Below are positions 24,554 to 32,030 of a stretch of DNA of 32,146 nucleotides, one piece after another. The first letter of the stretch is position 1; every line of letters begins with the position of its first letter. The stretch comes from Bacteroidota bacterium (GTDB taxonomy: Bacteria > Bacteroidota > Bacteroidia > B-17B0 > Aurantibacillaceae), in the NCBI GenBank assembly GCA_023433205.1, contig JAEZDS010000075.1:1-32146 (forward strand). The letters are read 5' to 3'. The notes beneath the pieces are model-generated. The model did not search any database, was not told where the DNA came from, and saw nothing but the letters and a program-made list of their open reading frames with translations. The translations under genes were made by a program, and so were the position numbers.

Positions 24554-24793
24554 ATGAAAAAAGTATTCTCAATTATCGCGCTGGCTGCAATGGCCACTTT
24601 TGTTGCCTGCGGACCTTCAGCTGAAGAAAAAGCAAAAATGGAAGATGACGCGAAAAGACTTCAGGATTCGATTGCCAATTCAATCAATGAGTCAATGCAG
24701 AACGAAGTTGATACTACAGCTCCTGTAACCCCTGAAACTGATACCAATACAGCAGTTCCCGCTGAAGAAGGTCACGAAGGGCACAACCATTAA
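24554..24793 (+). CDS. Small lipoprotein, paralogue A
   Basis: This 79-residue lipoprotein has a signal peptide with the lipobox cysteine at C19 (FVAC). The mature part begins CGPSAEEKAKMEDDAKRLQDSIANSI, a short charged helix, followed by a Thr/Pro/Asp/Glu-rich low-complexity stretch and a histidine-rich tail EEGHEGHNH that could bind metal ions. It shares the CGPxAEx..AKR.QDSIA segment with the next gene, which shows a local duplication. It is divergent from the ECF sigma operon and carries the same two-part motif as the sigma gene, which makes it the best candidate target of that system. A strong terminator follows at once. Confidence 0.85.
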   Translation: MKKVFSIIALAAMATFVACGPSAEEKAKMEDDAKRLQDSIANSINESMQNEVDTTAPVTPETDTNTAVPAEEGHEGHNH

Positions 24794-24822
24794 GATTTTG
24801 TGTTTAGTTAGTTAGCTGAATG

Positions 24823-24857
24823 GCCCCGAAGCAATTGCTTTGGGGCTTTTCTGTTTT
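24823..24857 (+). terminator. Strong rho-independent terminator
   Basis: GCCCC-G-AAGCAA pairs with TTGCTT-T-GGGGC (24823-24846), an almost perfect stem with a self-complementary AAGCAATTGCTT centre, followed by TTTTCTGTTTTTT. It ends the paralogue A transcript. Its 3' arm contains the TTTG that could serve as the -33 element of the next promoter. Confidence 0.85.
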
Positions 24858-24870
24858 TTACTTAGTTTTG
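24839..24870 (+). promoter_or_regulatory. Consensus Bacteroidota promoter inside the terminator
   Basis: TTTG (24839-24842), 20 bases, then TAGTTTTG (24863-24870) match the TTTG-N19-21-TAnnTTTG housekeeping consensus. The downstream lipoprotein ATG is 17 bases further on. The -33 element lies in the right arm of the terminator hairpin. Confidence 0.6.
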
Positions 24871-24887
24871 GTTTTCTTAAGATCATT

Positions 24888-25130
24888 ATGAAAAAAATAT
24901 TGCTGCTTCTTCCTGTAACTTTTTTGGCCGGCTGCGGACCTGCCGCTGAAGATCGTGCTGCCATGCACCGCCAGGCAAAACGTTTCCAGGATTCGATCGC
25001 GCATGTAATAAGAATGCAGATGTCGGAGGCCGATCCCAACGCTGCCAACATTCCGCGGCCCGACAAGCCGGTTACGCAGGCCACGGTTGAGCCCAACCGT
25101 TTTAGCTTTCAGCCTGATTCCGCAAAATAG
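24888..25130 (+). CDS. Small lipoprotein, paralogue B
   Basis: This 80-residue lipoprotein has its lipobox at LAGC (C16). The segment CGPAAEDRAAMHRQAKRFQDSIAHVI aligns with the same place in paralogue A, so the two arose by duplication. The tail differs: it lacks the histidine cluster and is Pro/Asn/Ala-rich (ADPNAANIPRPDKPV). The start is the ATG at 24888; a longer frame back to 24840 would run through the terminator and bring no signal features. It has its own consensus promoter, so the paralogues are probably regulated separately: A with the sigma locus, B by the housekeeping sigma. Confidence 0.82.
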   Translation: MKKILLLLPVTFLAGCGPAAEDRAAMHRQAKRFQDSIAHVIRMQMSEADPNAANIPRPDKPVTQATVEPNRFSFQPDSAK

Positions 25131-25133
25131 CCG

Positions 25134-25141
25134 TATCTTTG
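25134..25141 (+). promoter_or_regulatory. Putative -7 box (TATCTTTG) for mrp
   Basis: An exact TAnnTTTG match starting 4 bases after the paralogue B stop codon and ending 30 bases before the mrp ATG. A TTTC 23 bases upstream could be a weak -33 element. Confidence 0.5.
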
Positions 25142-25171
25142 CCGCGCCCGTAATGGCGGGCTACAAAGATT

Positions 25172-26254
25172 ATGGAAATCACCAAAGAGAAAGTTCTTAA
25201 TGCACTTAGCTATGTTCAGGATCCTGATCTTAAAAAAGATCTGGTTACATTGAACATGATCAAAGATGTGGCTATTGACGGTAAAAAAGTCTCTTTTACC
25301 GTTGTACTTACCACGCCTGCCTGCCCGATGAAGGACATGATACAGAATGCCTGTATCAATGCCGTAAAACATTACGTTGATAAAGAGGCTGTGGTAACCG
25401 CCACAATGAGCTCAAATGTTACAGGCAAAAAACCGAAAGAAGAATCTACGCTGCGTGACGTGCGAAACATCATTGCGGTAGCCAGTGGAAAGGGGGGCGT
25501 AGGTAAAAGCACGGTTGCTGCCAATCTGGCCCTTGCGCTTGCCCGGCAGGGAGCAAAGGTTGGTTTGGTGGATGCAGACATTTATGGCCCCTCACAACAA
25601 ATAATGTTTGGCGTCGAGAACGAGAGTCCGGGTCCGGCAGAATTTAACGGTCAAAAAAAGATGGCGCCCGTTGAAAGTTATGGCGTAAAGATAAACTCCA
25701 TAGGTTTTCTTGCTGCACCGGGGCAGGCCATTGCGCTTCGCGGACCCATGGCCACAAAAGCGCTTTCGCAATTATTTTATGATACAGTATGGGGAGAGCT
25801 TGATTACCTGATTGTTGATCTTCCTCCCGGCACAGGCGACATTCAGATCAGTCTCTGCACACAGGTGCCGGTAACCGGAGCGGTTATAGTTTGTACCCCC
25901 CAGGAGGTTGCAATTTCTGATGCCCGTAAGGGAATTTCACTTTTTCAGTTGCCGCAGACAAATATTCCGGTACTTGGATTGGTTGAGAACATGAGCTGGT
26001 TCACACCTTCGGAACTACCCGAAAACAAGTATTATATTTTTGGAAAAGACGGCGTTAAAAATCTTGCAGCAGAACTTAACCTGCCTTTACTTGCGCAGCT
26101 ACCACTGGTTCAAAGTGTGCGGGAAGCCTCAGATGCGGGACGGCCCGCAGTACTGCAGGAGAGCACGCCTCAGGCCCTGGCATTTGTAAGCATGGCTCAA
26201 AATGTAGCACAGCAGGTGGCGATCGCTAACAGCAGACAGCTGGTAGAGCATTAG
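25172..26254 (+). CDS. apbC: Mrp/NBP35-type iron-sulfur cluster carrier ATPase
   Basis: This 360-residue protein has an N-terminal MIP18/DUF59 domain (1-85, with CPMKDMIQNAC) and a P-loop ATPase of the Mrp/NBP35 group. The deviant Walker A, SGKGGVGKST, starts at residue 105, followed by VDADIYGPSQQ and DYLIVDLPPGTGDIQ. In other bacteria this family carries 4Fe-4S clusters to target enzymes through a C-terminal CxxC. Here the equivalent stretch (ENMSWFTPSELPENKYYIFG) has no cysteine, a form I associate with Bacteroidota members. It may act through the DUF59 cysteines instead. It has its own upstream -7 box and ends 110 bases before the convergent threonine dehydrogenase gene; no clear hairpin separates them. 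Confidence 0.93.
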   Translation: MEITKEKVLNALSYVQDPDLKKDLVTLNMIKDVAIDGKKVSFTVVLTTPACPMKDMIQNACINAVKHYVDKEAVVTATMSSNVTGKKPKEESTLRDVRNIIAVASGKGGVGKSTVAANLALALARQGAKVGLVDADIYGPSQQIMFGVENESPGPAEFNGQKKMAPVESYGVKINSIGFLAAPGQAIALRGPMATKALSQLFYDTVWGELDYLIVDLPPGTGDIQISLCTQVPVTGAVIVCTPQEVAISDARKGISLFQLPQTNIPVLGLVENMSWFTPSELPENKYYIFGKDGVKNLAAELNLPLLAQLPLVQSVREASDAGRPAVLQESTPQALAFVSMAQNVAQQVAIANSRQLVEH

Positions 26255-26364
26255 TACATATCTGGCTCCGTCAGCAGCCGGGCTTCACCTGCACAGCATC
26301 ACTGCACCCTGCTGGTACAAAAGAATTTCGGGCAACGCGAGATCAGGATTACTTTTGAACAGCC

Positions 26365-27330
26365 TCAGACCCGCACTTTTTCACGCAGGTTTTCCAGCAT
26401 ATTCATAACCAGACCAGAAAGATCGTACTTCTCTTTCCAGCCCCAGTGCGCCTTCGCTTCCGCATCGTTAATGCTGCGCGGCCAGCTGTCGGCTATGGCC
26501 TGCCTGAAATCAGGCTTGTAAGAAATGGAAAACTCAGGGATGTGTTTTTTGATCTCCTCAGCTATTTGTGCAGGCGTAAAACTGATACCGGCGAGGTTAT
26601 AACTGCCTCTGATAAGCACATTTTCTGCCGGGGCCTCCATCAGCTGGATCGTGGCTTTTATGGCATCCTCCATGTGCATCATCGGCAAAGCGGTATCTGC
26701 GCTTAAAAAACATTCGTAGCTGCCTTTTTTCAGAGCTTCATGAAAAATATGCACTGCATAATCTGTTGTGCCACCTCCCGGAGCGCTTTTCCAGCCAATA
26801 AGACCGGGATATCGCAAACTGCGCACATCTACACCGAACTTCTTAAAATACCATTCGCACCAGCGTTCTCCGGCCTGTTTGCTAATTCCATACACCGTTG
26901 ATGGTTCCATCACCGTAAACTGTGGCGTATTGTCGCGCGGGGTGGTTGGTCCGAAAACTGCAATTGAACTTGGCCAGTAAACTTTACGAATGTGTTTTTC
27001 TTTTGCCAGATCAAGCACATGGAAAAGGCTCTCCATGTTTAGTTTCCAAGCAAAGCCAGGATTCTGTTCTCCTGTTGCGCTAAGCAATGCTGCCAAATGA
27101 TAGACCTGGGTAATATTGTGCTTTTTTACCAGCTCAAACAAAGCGTTCTTGTCAAGCGCATCAAGAATTTCAAAAGGATTTTTGTCAAAAGCCTGTGTTG
27201 CCTTAACATCAGAAGCCACCACATTCCCGTGTCCGAAAAGGGCAGAAAGTCCCTCCGTAAGTTCAACACCTATCTGCCCTCCGGCCCCTATTATCAGTAT
27301 TTTATCTTTGCTTTCACCCATACCAGCCAT
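26365..27330 (-). CDS. L-threonine 3-dehydrogenase, SDR (epimerase-like) type
   Basis: This 321-residue NAD-dependent enzyme of the extended SDR family oxidises L-threonine to 2-amino-3-oxobutyrate. The Rossmann motif GAGGQIG (15-21) is preceded by ILII. The catalytic elements are the SSIAVFGPTTP strand and YGISKQAGE with its YxxxK pair. The GWKSAPGGGTTDYAVHIF segment is specific to the SDR threonine dehydrogenases and is not found in sugar epimerases. Two starts are possible: ATG at 27330 (MAGMGES) or the ATG three codons on, which gives MGESKDKILIIG; the latter is more usual for the family. It is divergent from trhO, whose putative promoter lies across its start region. Confidence 0.88.
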   Translation of the reverse strand: MAGMGESKDKILIIGAGGQIGVELTEGLSALFGHGNVVASDVKATQAFDKNPFEILDALDKNALFELVKKHNITQVYHLAALLSATGEQNPGFAWKLNMESLFHVLDLAKEKHIRKVYWPSSIAVFGPTTPRDNTPQFTVMEPSTVYGISKQAGERWCEWYFKKFGVDVRSLRYPGLIGWKSAPGGGTTDYAVHIFHEALKKGSYECFLSADTALPMMHMEDAIKATIQLMEAPAENVLIRGSYNLAGISFTPAQIAEEIKKHIPEFSISYKPDFRQAIADSWPRSINDAEAKAHWGWKEKYDLSGLVMNMLENLREKVRV

Positions 27331-27352
27331 GCTGCTTTATCGAACAATTTTG

Positions 27353-27360
27353 TACCTTTG
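27353..27360 (+). promoter_or_regulatory. Putative -7 box (TACCTTTG) for trhO
   Basis: An exact TAnnTTTG match 100 bases before the trhO ATG, giving a leader of about 95 bases. The leader contains GCCGG (27389-27393) and CCGGC (27409-27413) arms with a 15-base loop. No clear TTG -33 element is seen. Confidence 0.45.
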
Positions 27361-27460
27361 CAAACGTAAAAATATTTTTTGGATTTTAGCCGGCCAGGCT
27401 CACCCATACCGGCATCCTGAAAATGTTTGATAATATAACCTGCAATTATTTTTATCAAAG

Positions 27461-28534
27461 ATGTCTTTACTGGTAAACAGGGTCGATAAGAACGTCCTGA
27501 AACAACGTCTGCGGGAAGAAACCTTCAGCCGCAAAACAATCTCATTTTACAGGTATGTGCAGATAGCCGACCCGGCAGCGCTGCGTGATGAACTTTTTAA
27601 ACAGTGGAGCGAACTCAATTGTTTTGGGCGAATTTACCTGGCCCATGAAGGAATTAATGCCCAGATGAGCGTGCCTGATCACAACTGGGAGAAATTTATT
27701 GAGCGGCTTTACGGAATTCCTGAATTTAAAGATGTGCCGGTTAAACACGCCGTTGACGGGAACGGCCGTTCGTTTTACAAACTGATTGTAAAGGTTCGTG
27801 AAAAAATAGTGGCAGATGGTATAACCGACCCTGCATTTGATCCGTCTAACACCGGCACCTATCTCAATGCAAGGGAATTTAACGCTGCCATAGACGATCC
27901 CAATACAATAGTGGTTGACATGCGCAACCATTATGAAAGCGAAGTGGGCCGGTTCGACAGAGCTTTTTGTCCGGATGCCGACACTTTTCGCGAAGAAATG
28001 CCCCTGGTTGTTGATCACCTGAAAGGCAAAGAGGACCAAAAAATCGTCATGTACTGCACCGGCGGCATCCGTTGTGAAAAAGCCAGCGCCTACTTAAAAC
28101 ACAAAGGGTTTCATGATGTACATCACCTGCATGGCGGGATTATCCAGTATGCGAAGGAAATTAAAGATGAGCAATTACCAAGCCGGTTCAGGGGCGTAAA
28201 TTTTGTGTTTGATGAGAGAATCGGTGAACGTATCACCGAAGATGTGATCTCCGTTTGTCACCAGTGCGGCAAGCCTTGCGACAGGCATGTAAATTGCGGG
28301 AACGACGATTGTCACCTTTTGTTTATTCAATGTGCCGCCTGCGAAGAAAAAATGAATGGCTGCTGTACCGATGAATGTAAAACTATTGCCGCTCTGCCGC
28401 CCGAAGAACAGCGCAAGTTGCGCAAAGGGCGGGTGAAGAACGGACCCGAATGCCTTGCTGTATACAAAAGCAGGCTCCGCCCGAATCTTGCCGAGGCACT
28501 AAAAAATAAATTATCTTTAAAGATTCAACCATAA
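27461..28534 (+). CDS. trhO: tRNA uridine(34) hydroxylase, rhodanese-type
   Basis: This 357-residue rhodanese-family protein matches TrhO (YceA), which hydroxylates U34 of certain tRNAs on the way to 5-methoxyuridine derivatives. The N-terminal acylphosphatase-like domain (about 15-115) contains the GRIYLAHEGINAQMS strand-turn. The rhodanese domain (about 135-245) has the loop CTGGIRC with catalytic C199 and C205, and KASAYLKHKGF after it. The C-terminal region is unusually cysteine-rich (CHQCGKPC, HVNCGNDDC, QCAACEE, CCTDEC) and probably binds zinc, as in longer TrhO variants. A lipoprotein gene and homogentisate dioxygenase follow at 7- and 2-base gaps, forming a likely operon. Confidence 0.93.
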   Translation: MSLLVNRVDKNVLKQRLREETFSRKTISFYRYVQIADPAALRDELFKQWSELNCFGRIYLAHEGINAQMSVPDHNWEKFIERLYGIPEFKDVPVKHAVDGNGRSFYKLIVKVREKIVADGITDPAFDPSNTGTYLNAREFNAAIDDPNTIVVDMRNHYESEVGRFDRAFCPDADTFREEMPLVVDHLKGKEDQKIVMYCTGGIRCEKASAYLKHKGFHDVHHLHGGIIQYAKEIKDEQLPSRFRGVNFVFDERIGERITEDVISVCHQCGKPCDRHVNCGNDDCHLLFIQCAACEEKMNGCCTDECKTIAALPPEEQRKLRKGRVKNGPECLAVYKSRLRPNLAEALKNKLSLKIQP

Positions 28535-28541
28535 AATTTGA

Positions 28542-29075
28542 ATGATGAACAAACTGCTGGCTTTTTTCCCATTATTGGTTTTACTGGCTTCAGGCAGCTG
28601 TAAAAAAGTAGATGAACTAACAGAGTTCGACATCAGTTACAGCTCTGAAGCTGCCATTCCGGGATCTCCTTACGATACCAGCGGCGCTGTAGATTTTCTG
28701 ATACCCGATATCAAGACGGAATCTTCCACCAAATTTGCCGCAGGTGGCACAAGCAAAGACTTTATTGATGGTATTTACCTGAAATCACTCACCATCACCA
28801 ACCAGAGCGGTGATCTGGACTTTATGGATGCCATGTCGGTTTTTATCAGTGCTGACGGTTTGCCCGAAGTACTACTTGCCAGCAAGATCAATTTCCCCAA
28901 AGGAACCAATTCAGTAGTGCTGGACCCCGGCGGCAACAACATTAAAGAATATATTTTTAAGGATGCTATCAGTCTCAGGCTAGGAGCTACTGTTAACAGC
29001 CTGCGTCCCGAAGAACAAAAATTAAAAATCGATCAGGTAATGCGCGTGAGCGGTAAAAAACTCTCAAAAAAATAA
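28542..29075 (+). CDS. Putative lipoprotein of unknown function
   Basis: This protein of about 177 residues has a lipoprotein signal with the lipobox cysteine at C20 (SGSC). A second ATG one codon later is an equally good start. The mature part reads as a small beta-sandwich: FDISYSSEAAIPG, AVDFLIPDI, IYLKSLTITNQSGDLDFMDAMSVFI, a pattern with regular short strands. It is basic at the C-terminus (SGKKLSKK). It lies 7 bases after trhO and 2 bases before the homogentisate dioxygenase ATG, so it is surely cotranscribed, but neither neighbour suggests a role for a membrane-anchored protein. I do not recognise a named family. Confidence 0.82.
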   Translation: MMNKLLAFFPLLVLLASGSCKKVDELTEFDISYSSEAAIPGSPYDTSGAVDFLIPDIKTESSTKFAAGGTSKDFIDGIYLKSLTITNQSGDLDFMDAMSVFISADGLPEVLLASKINFPKGTNSVVLDPGGNNIKEYIFKDAISLRLGATVNSLRPEEQKLKIDQVMRVSGKKLSKK

Positions 29076-29077
29076 TT

Positions 29078-30235
29078 ATGCCTATCTACCATCAACTCGG
29101 AAATATCCCCCAGAAAAGACACACGGTTTTTAAAAGTAAGGAAGGAAATTTTTATTACGAACAGCTTTTCGGCACCGAGGGTTTTCATGGTATGTCTTCC
29201 CTGCTCTATCATGTGCATCGTCCAACGCAGGTAAAAGAGATCCGCAAAAGTTATTCAGTAGAGCCGAAAATTGCCATTGATAAAAACATTAAGTCACTGC
29301 TGCTGAAAGGATTTGAGATCAAACCAGTTAAAGATGTTTTAGAAAGCCGCAAAACCCTGCTGATCAATTCAGACTGTGCAATTGGGCTTGCTGCCCCAAC
29401 CCACAGCCAGACCGACTATTTTTATAAAAATGCCGACAGCGATGAGATGCTTTTTATCCATAAGGGCACAGGTACACTTAAAACGCTGATGGGTAACATC
29501 CGTTTTGAGTATGGCGATTACCTCATCATTCCCCGCGGCATGATCTACCAGCTTCACTTTGACGGCAACGACAACAGGCTGCTGTTTTGCGAAAGCCATG
29601 CTCCGTACTATACACCAAAACGTTACAAGAACTCTCAGGGACAACTGTTAGAACATTCTCCTTTCTGCGAACGTGATTACAAACTACCCACTGAACTTGA
29701 GACTCACAACGAGAAAGGGGAGTTTATTGTAAAAGTAAAAAAAGAGGGCATGATGCACGAGATTGTTTATGCCACACATCCTTTTGACGTTGTTGGCTGG
29801 GACGGTTACAATTACCCCTGGGGATTTTCAATTCACAACTTCGAACCAATTACTGGCCGTGTTCATCAGCCACCCCCGGTTCACCAGACATTCGAGACCT
29901 CAACCTTTGTTGTATGCAGCTTCTGCCCTCGCCTGTACGACTACCATCCGGATGCTGTTCCTGCACCTTATAACCATAGCAACATTGACAGCGATGAAGT
30001 CTTGTATTATGTTGACGGGGATTTTATGAGCCGCAACGATATCAAGCAGGGCTATATCACCCTTCATCCTAAAGGTATTCCTCATGGTCCTGCCCCAGGC
30101 GCAATGGAGCGGAGTATTGGCCACACCGAAACCAAAGAGCTTGCAGTAATGATAGATACCTTCAGGCCCCTGAAAGTGACTGAGGAAGCGATGGGAATTG
30201 ACGATGGCAAGTATTACAAAAGTTGGGTGGAATAG
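29078..30235 (+). CDS. hmgA: Homogentisate 1,2-dioxygenase
   Basis: This 385-residue cupin-fold enzyme opens the ring of homogentisate in tyrosine and phenylalanine catabolism, using non-haem Fe(II). The iron ligands are visible near the C-terminus: the HSNIDSDE segment provides H300 and E307, and HPKGIPHGP provides H330 and H336 as candidate second histidine and catalytic base. Other family landmarks are VVGWDGYNYPWGFSIHNFEPITGRVHQPPPVHQTFE and GDYLIIPRGMIYQLHF. It is about 50 residues shorter than the animal enzyme, as usual for this bacterial subgroup. No other homogentisate-pathway gene (maleylacetoacetate isomerase, fumarylacetoacetase, HPPD) lies in the window, so the pathway is scattered here. 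Confidence 0.95.
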   Translation: MPIYHQLGNIPQKRHTVFKSKEGNFYYEQLFGTEGFHGMSSLLYHVHRPTQVKEIRKSYSVEPKIAIDKNIKSLLLKGFEIKPVKDVLESRKTLLINSDCAIGLAAPTHSQTDYFYKNADSDEMLFIHKGTGTLKTLMGNIRFEYGDYLIIPRGMIYQLHFDGNDNRLLFCESHAPYYTPKRYKNSQGQLLEHSPFCERDYKLPTELETHNEKGEFIVKVKKEGMMHEIVYATHPFDVVGWDGYNYPWGFSIHNFEPITGRVHQPPPVHQTFETSTFVVCSFCPRLYDYHPDAVPAPYNHSNIDSDEVLYYVDGDFMSRNDIKQGYITLHPKGIPHGPAPGAMERSIGHTETKELAVMIDTFRPLKVTEEAMGIDDGKYYKSWVE

Positions 30236-30318
30236 CACAGCGCTAAAAGCACTCTGAATAACAAGCCTTTAGGGCCTTTTGCTTCTTTACCTGTGCTTTG
30301 ATGAAGCTGGAATAACTT

Positions 30319-30342
30319 TTGCAGGTAATTACTTGCAGGTAA
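30319..30342 (+). repeat. Direct repeat TTGCAGGTAA x2
   Basis: Two perfect TTGCAGGTAA copies (30319-30328 and 30333-30342) are separated by TTAC, giving a 14-base period. The second copy with its TTAC makes a 12 of 14 palindrome. They lie 20 bases before the ATG of the lipoprotein array, a typical place for a regulator site. Confidence 0.5.
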
Positions 30343-30361
30343 AAAATCCTGGCACAGTTTA

Positions 30362-31189
30362 ATGATCGGAATTGCATCAGACACCCCAAGAAGTATTTGG
30401 GCAATGCTGCTACTGGCAGCTATTTGCTGTTTTTTTTCATGCCGGAAGGCGGCTGTAGAGGTCCCGCTGACCGATCCTGAGCCGGTATCTACGCCATTAC
30501 AAAGCGGACTACCGGAACGATACGATACCCTGAACGGACTTATGTACGCTGGGTACTCTTATATTTCGACGCAGAATCAGAACTCCTATCTGCTTGACCT
30601 TTTCGCAGGTTTTCATGATCCTGGTGGGGACTTGCTGGAAGCCATAAACATCACCAACAGCACATTTATTTTATGGAAGGCGAATGTGTCCGTAGGCGAA
30701 CTGCGTTTTAATGGGACTGTGCTACCGCAATCTAAAAGCGGCAACAGTTTTTGCTATTTTGCCGAAAACATTGCAGTGTATCCTCAGAAAACACTTGCGG
30801 GTGCAGTTTGGAAGGCTGAGGGCAAAACCACTTATAAACCTTTTGAGATAAAAATAGAAAAAGATTTTCCTCAGTTTATTGATTCACTTGCCACATTTGA
30901 GGCTAAACTAGATAGTGGCCTCACACTTGATTGTGCGCAGTACTTTTCAAATTTTGATTCCGTAGTGGTGGAACTCAAAGCAAACTTCAGCAACACCCGG
31001 TTAAAAGCCGTTGCTACTCCCGATAGCAGTCTAATATATTTTTCCCCGGCAGAACTGTCCAGTTTTCCACCATCATCAGGACACCTGATTTTCATTACGG
31101 CTTTCAACTATTCCCACATAGTTATTGAGAACAAAAAACACATTTTTATTTTGAGCAAAATGATGCAAAAGAACCTTAAAGCAACTTAA
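30362..31189 (+). CDS. Tandem lipoprotein array, member 1
   Basis: This 275-residue lipoprotein has a long signal region and its likely lipidated cysteine at C27 (FFSC). It is paralogous to the next gene. Shared features in order are LQSGLPERYDTLNG near residue 45, a VGELRFNGTVLPQSKSGNSFCYF block, a KDFPQFIDS/RGFPAVNDT phrase, YFSNFDSVVVEL, LIYFSPAELSSFPPSSGHLIFITAFNYSH. These form an alternating beta pattern, and the AFNYSHxxIxxK segment is the best diagnostic for the group. The stop is 5 bases before the next start. No enzyme motif is seen, and a surface or periplasmic binding role is only a guess. Confidence 0.82.
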   Translation: MIGIASDTPRSIWAMLLLAAICCFFSCRKAAVEVPLTDPEPVSTPLQSGLPERYDTLNGLMYAGYSYISTQNQNSYLLDLFAGFHDPGGDLLEAINITNSTFILWKANVSVGELRFNGTVLPQSKSGNSFCYFAENIAVYPQKTLAGAVWKAEGKTTYKPFEIKIEKDFPQFIDSLATFEAKLDSGLTLDCAQYFSNFDSVVVELKANFSNTRLKAVATPDSSLIYFSPAELSSFPPSSGHLIFITAFNYSHIVIENKKHIFILSKMMQKNLKAT

Positions 31190-31194
31190 AGATA

Positions 31195-32022
31195 GTGGTC
31201 AGAATATTTTTCTATAGATCTGCACTGGTTGTCGCAATAATTATTACCATGCTTTGCGCCTGCAAAAAACATTCGATTTCCCCCGGGCTGGCGGAACCTG
31301 TGTCACAAAACACCGCTATACAATCAGGCTTGCCTCAGCAAAAAGATTCCATACAAGGGTATTTTTTTACCATGACCTCGCTGACGCAGGGCGCAAACTC
31401 TTCTTACATTATATATAAACAAACTATGGAGGCTTTTTTTCACCATCCTGGTAAATCCTTTTTCGCAGATATTAATCATTACCTGTATAACAGTACTGCT
31501 ACAGGCGGATCAGGAAACATTAATGTGGGCGAGGTCAAATTCAATAGTTCACTGCTGAGGGGCTATAGCTCAGGCAACGAGGTATTTCAGTATGTTGCCG
31601 CCACTGAATCACCTTACTGGCCCAACAGGGAAGTTTCCTGGTCTGTAGAAGGCAACAAATCCATAAGTGGCTTCTCCGTGGCAGTGAACAGGGGTTTCCC
31701 TGCAGTAAACGACACAGTGGCTATGCCTGATCTAAAAAGAGACAGCACTTACACGATTAACTTCAATAAATATTTTGGTAATTACGATTCGTTACACATA
31801 GCGCTTTTTAGCACAAGTTCTGGGCATCGCACACTCAACAAAAGTGCTACCGGTACCGATCCAGTTATTTCATTTACACCCGCAGAACTCGATTTTATAC
31901 TTCCCACCTCGCAGGTTAAAGTAATTATTCTGGCCTTTAATTATTCGCACAACATAATAAACGACAAACTTTACGTTTATGAACAGGGAGTGAAAATTGA
32001 CCGGACGGTGCTGGTCAAATAA
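31195..32022 (+). CDS. Tandem lipoprotein array, member 2
   Basis: This lipoprotein, also 275 residues, starts at a GTG at 31195, five bases after member 1. Lipid attachment is at C21 or C23 (LCAC). It aligns with member 1 through IQSGLPQQKDSIQG, NVGEVKFNSSLLRGYSSGNEVFQY, RGFPAVNDT, YFGNYDSLHIAL, VISFTPAELDFILPTSQVKVIILAFNYSHNIIND. The most variable part is the segment after the QSGLP motif, which is expected to form the exposed face. The close spacing and equal length suggest a recent or maintained tandem duplication and coordinated expression. No function is known. Confidence 0.82.
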   Translation: MVRIFFYRSALVVAIIITMLCACKKHSISPGLAEPVSQNTAIQSGLPQQKDSIQGYFFTMTSLTQGANSSYIIYKQTMEAFFHHPGKSFFADINHYLYNSTATGGSGNINVGEVKFNSSLLRGYSSGNEVFQYVAATESPYWPNREVSWSVEGNKSISGFSVAVNRGFPAVNDTVAMPDLKRDSTYTINFNKYFGNYDSLHIALFSTSSGHRTLNKSATGTDPVISFTPAELDFILPTSQVKVIILAFNYSHNIINDKLYVYEQGVKIDRTVLVK

Positions 32023-32030
32023 AAGAGGCT

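Noticed and set aside
27361..27460. Possible riboswitch in the trhO leader
   Set aside because: There is one weak GCCGG/CCGGC hairpin but no match to a riboswitch core that I can recognise.
27542..28039. A 165-codon minus-strand frame opposite trhO
   Set aside because: It overlaps the conserved TrhO coding region completely and carries no motif of its own.
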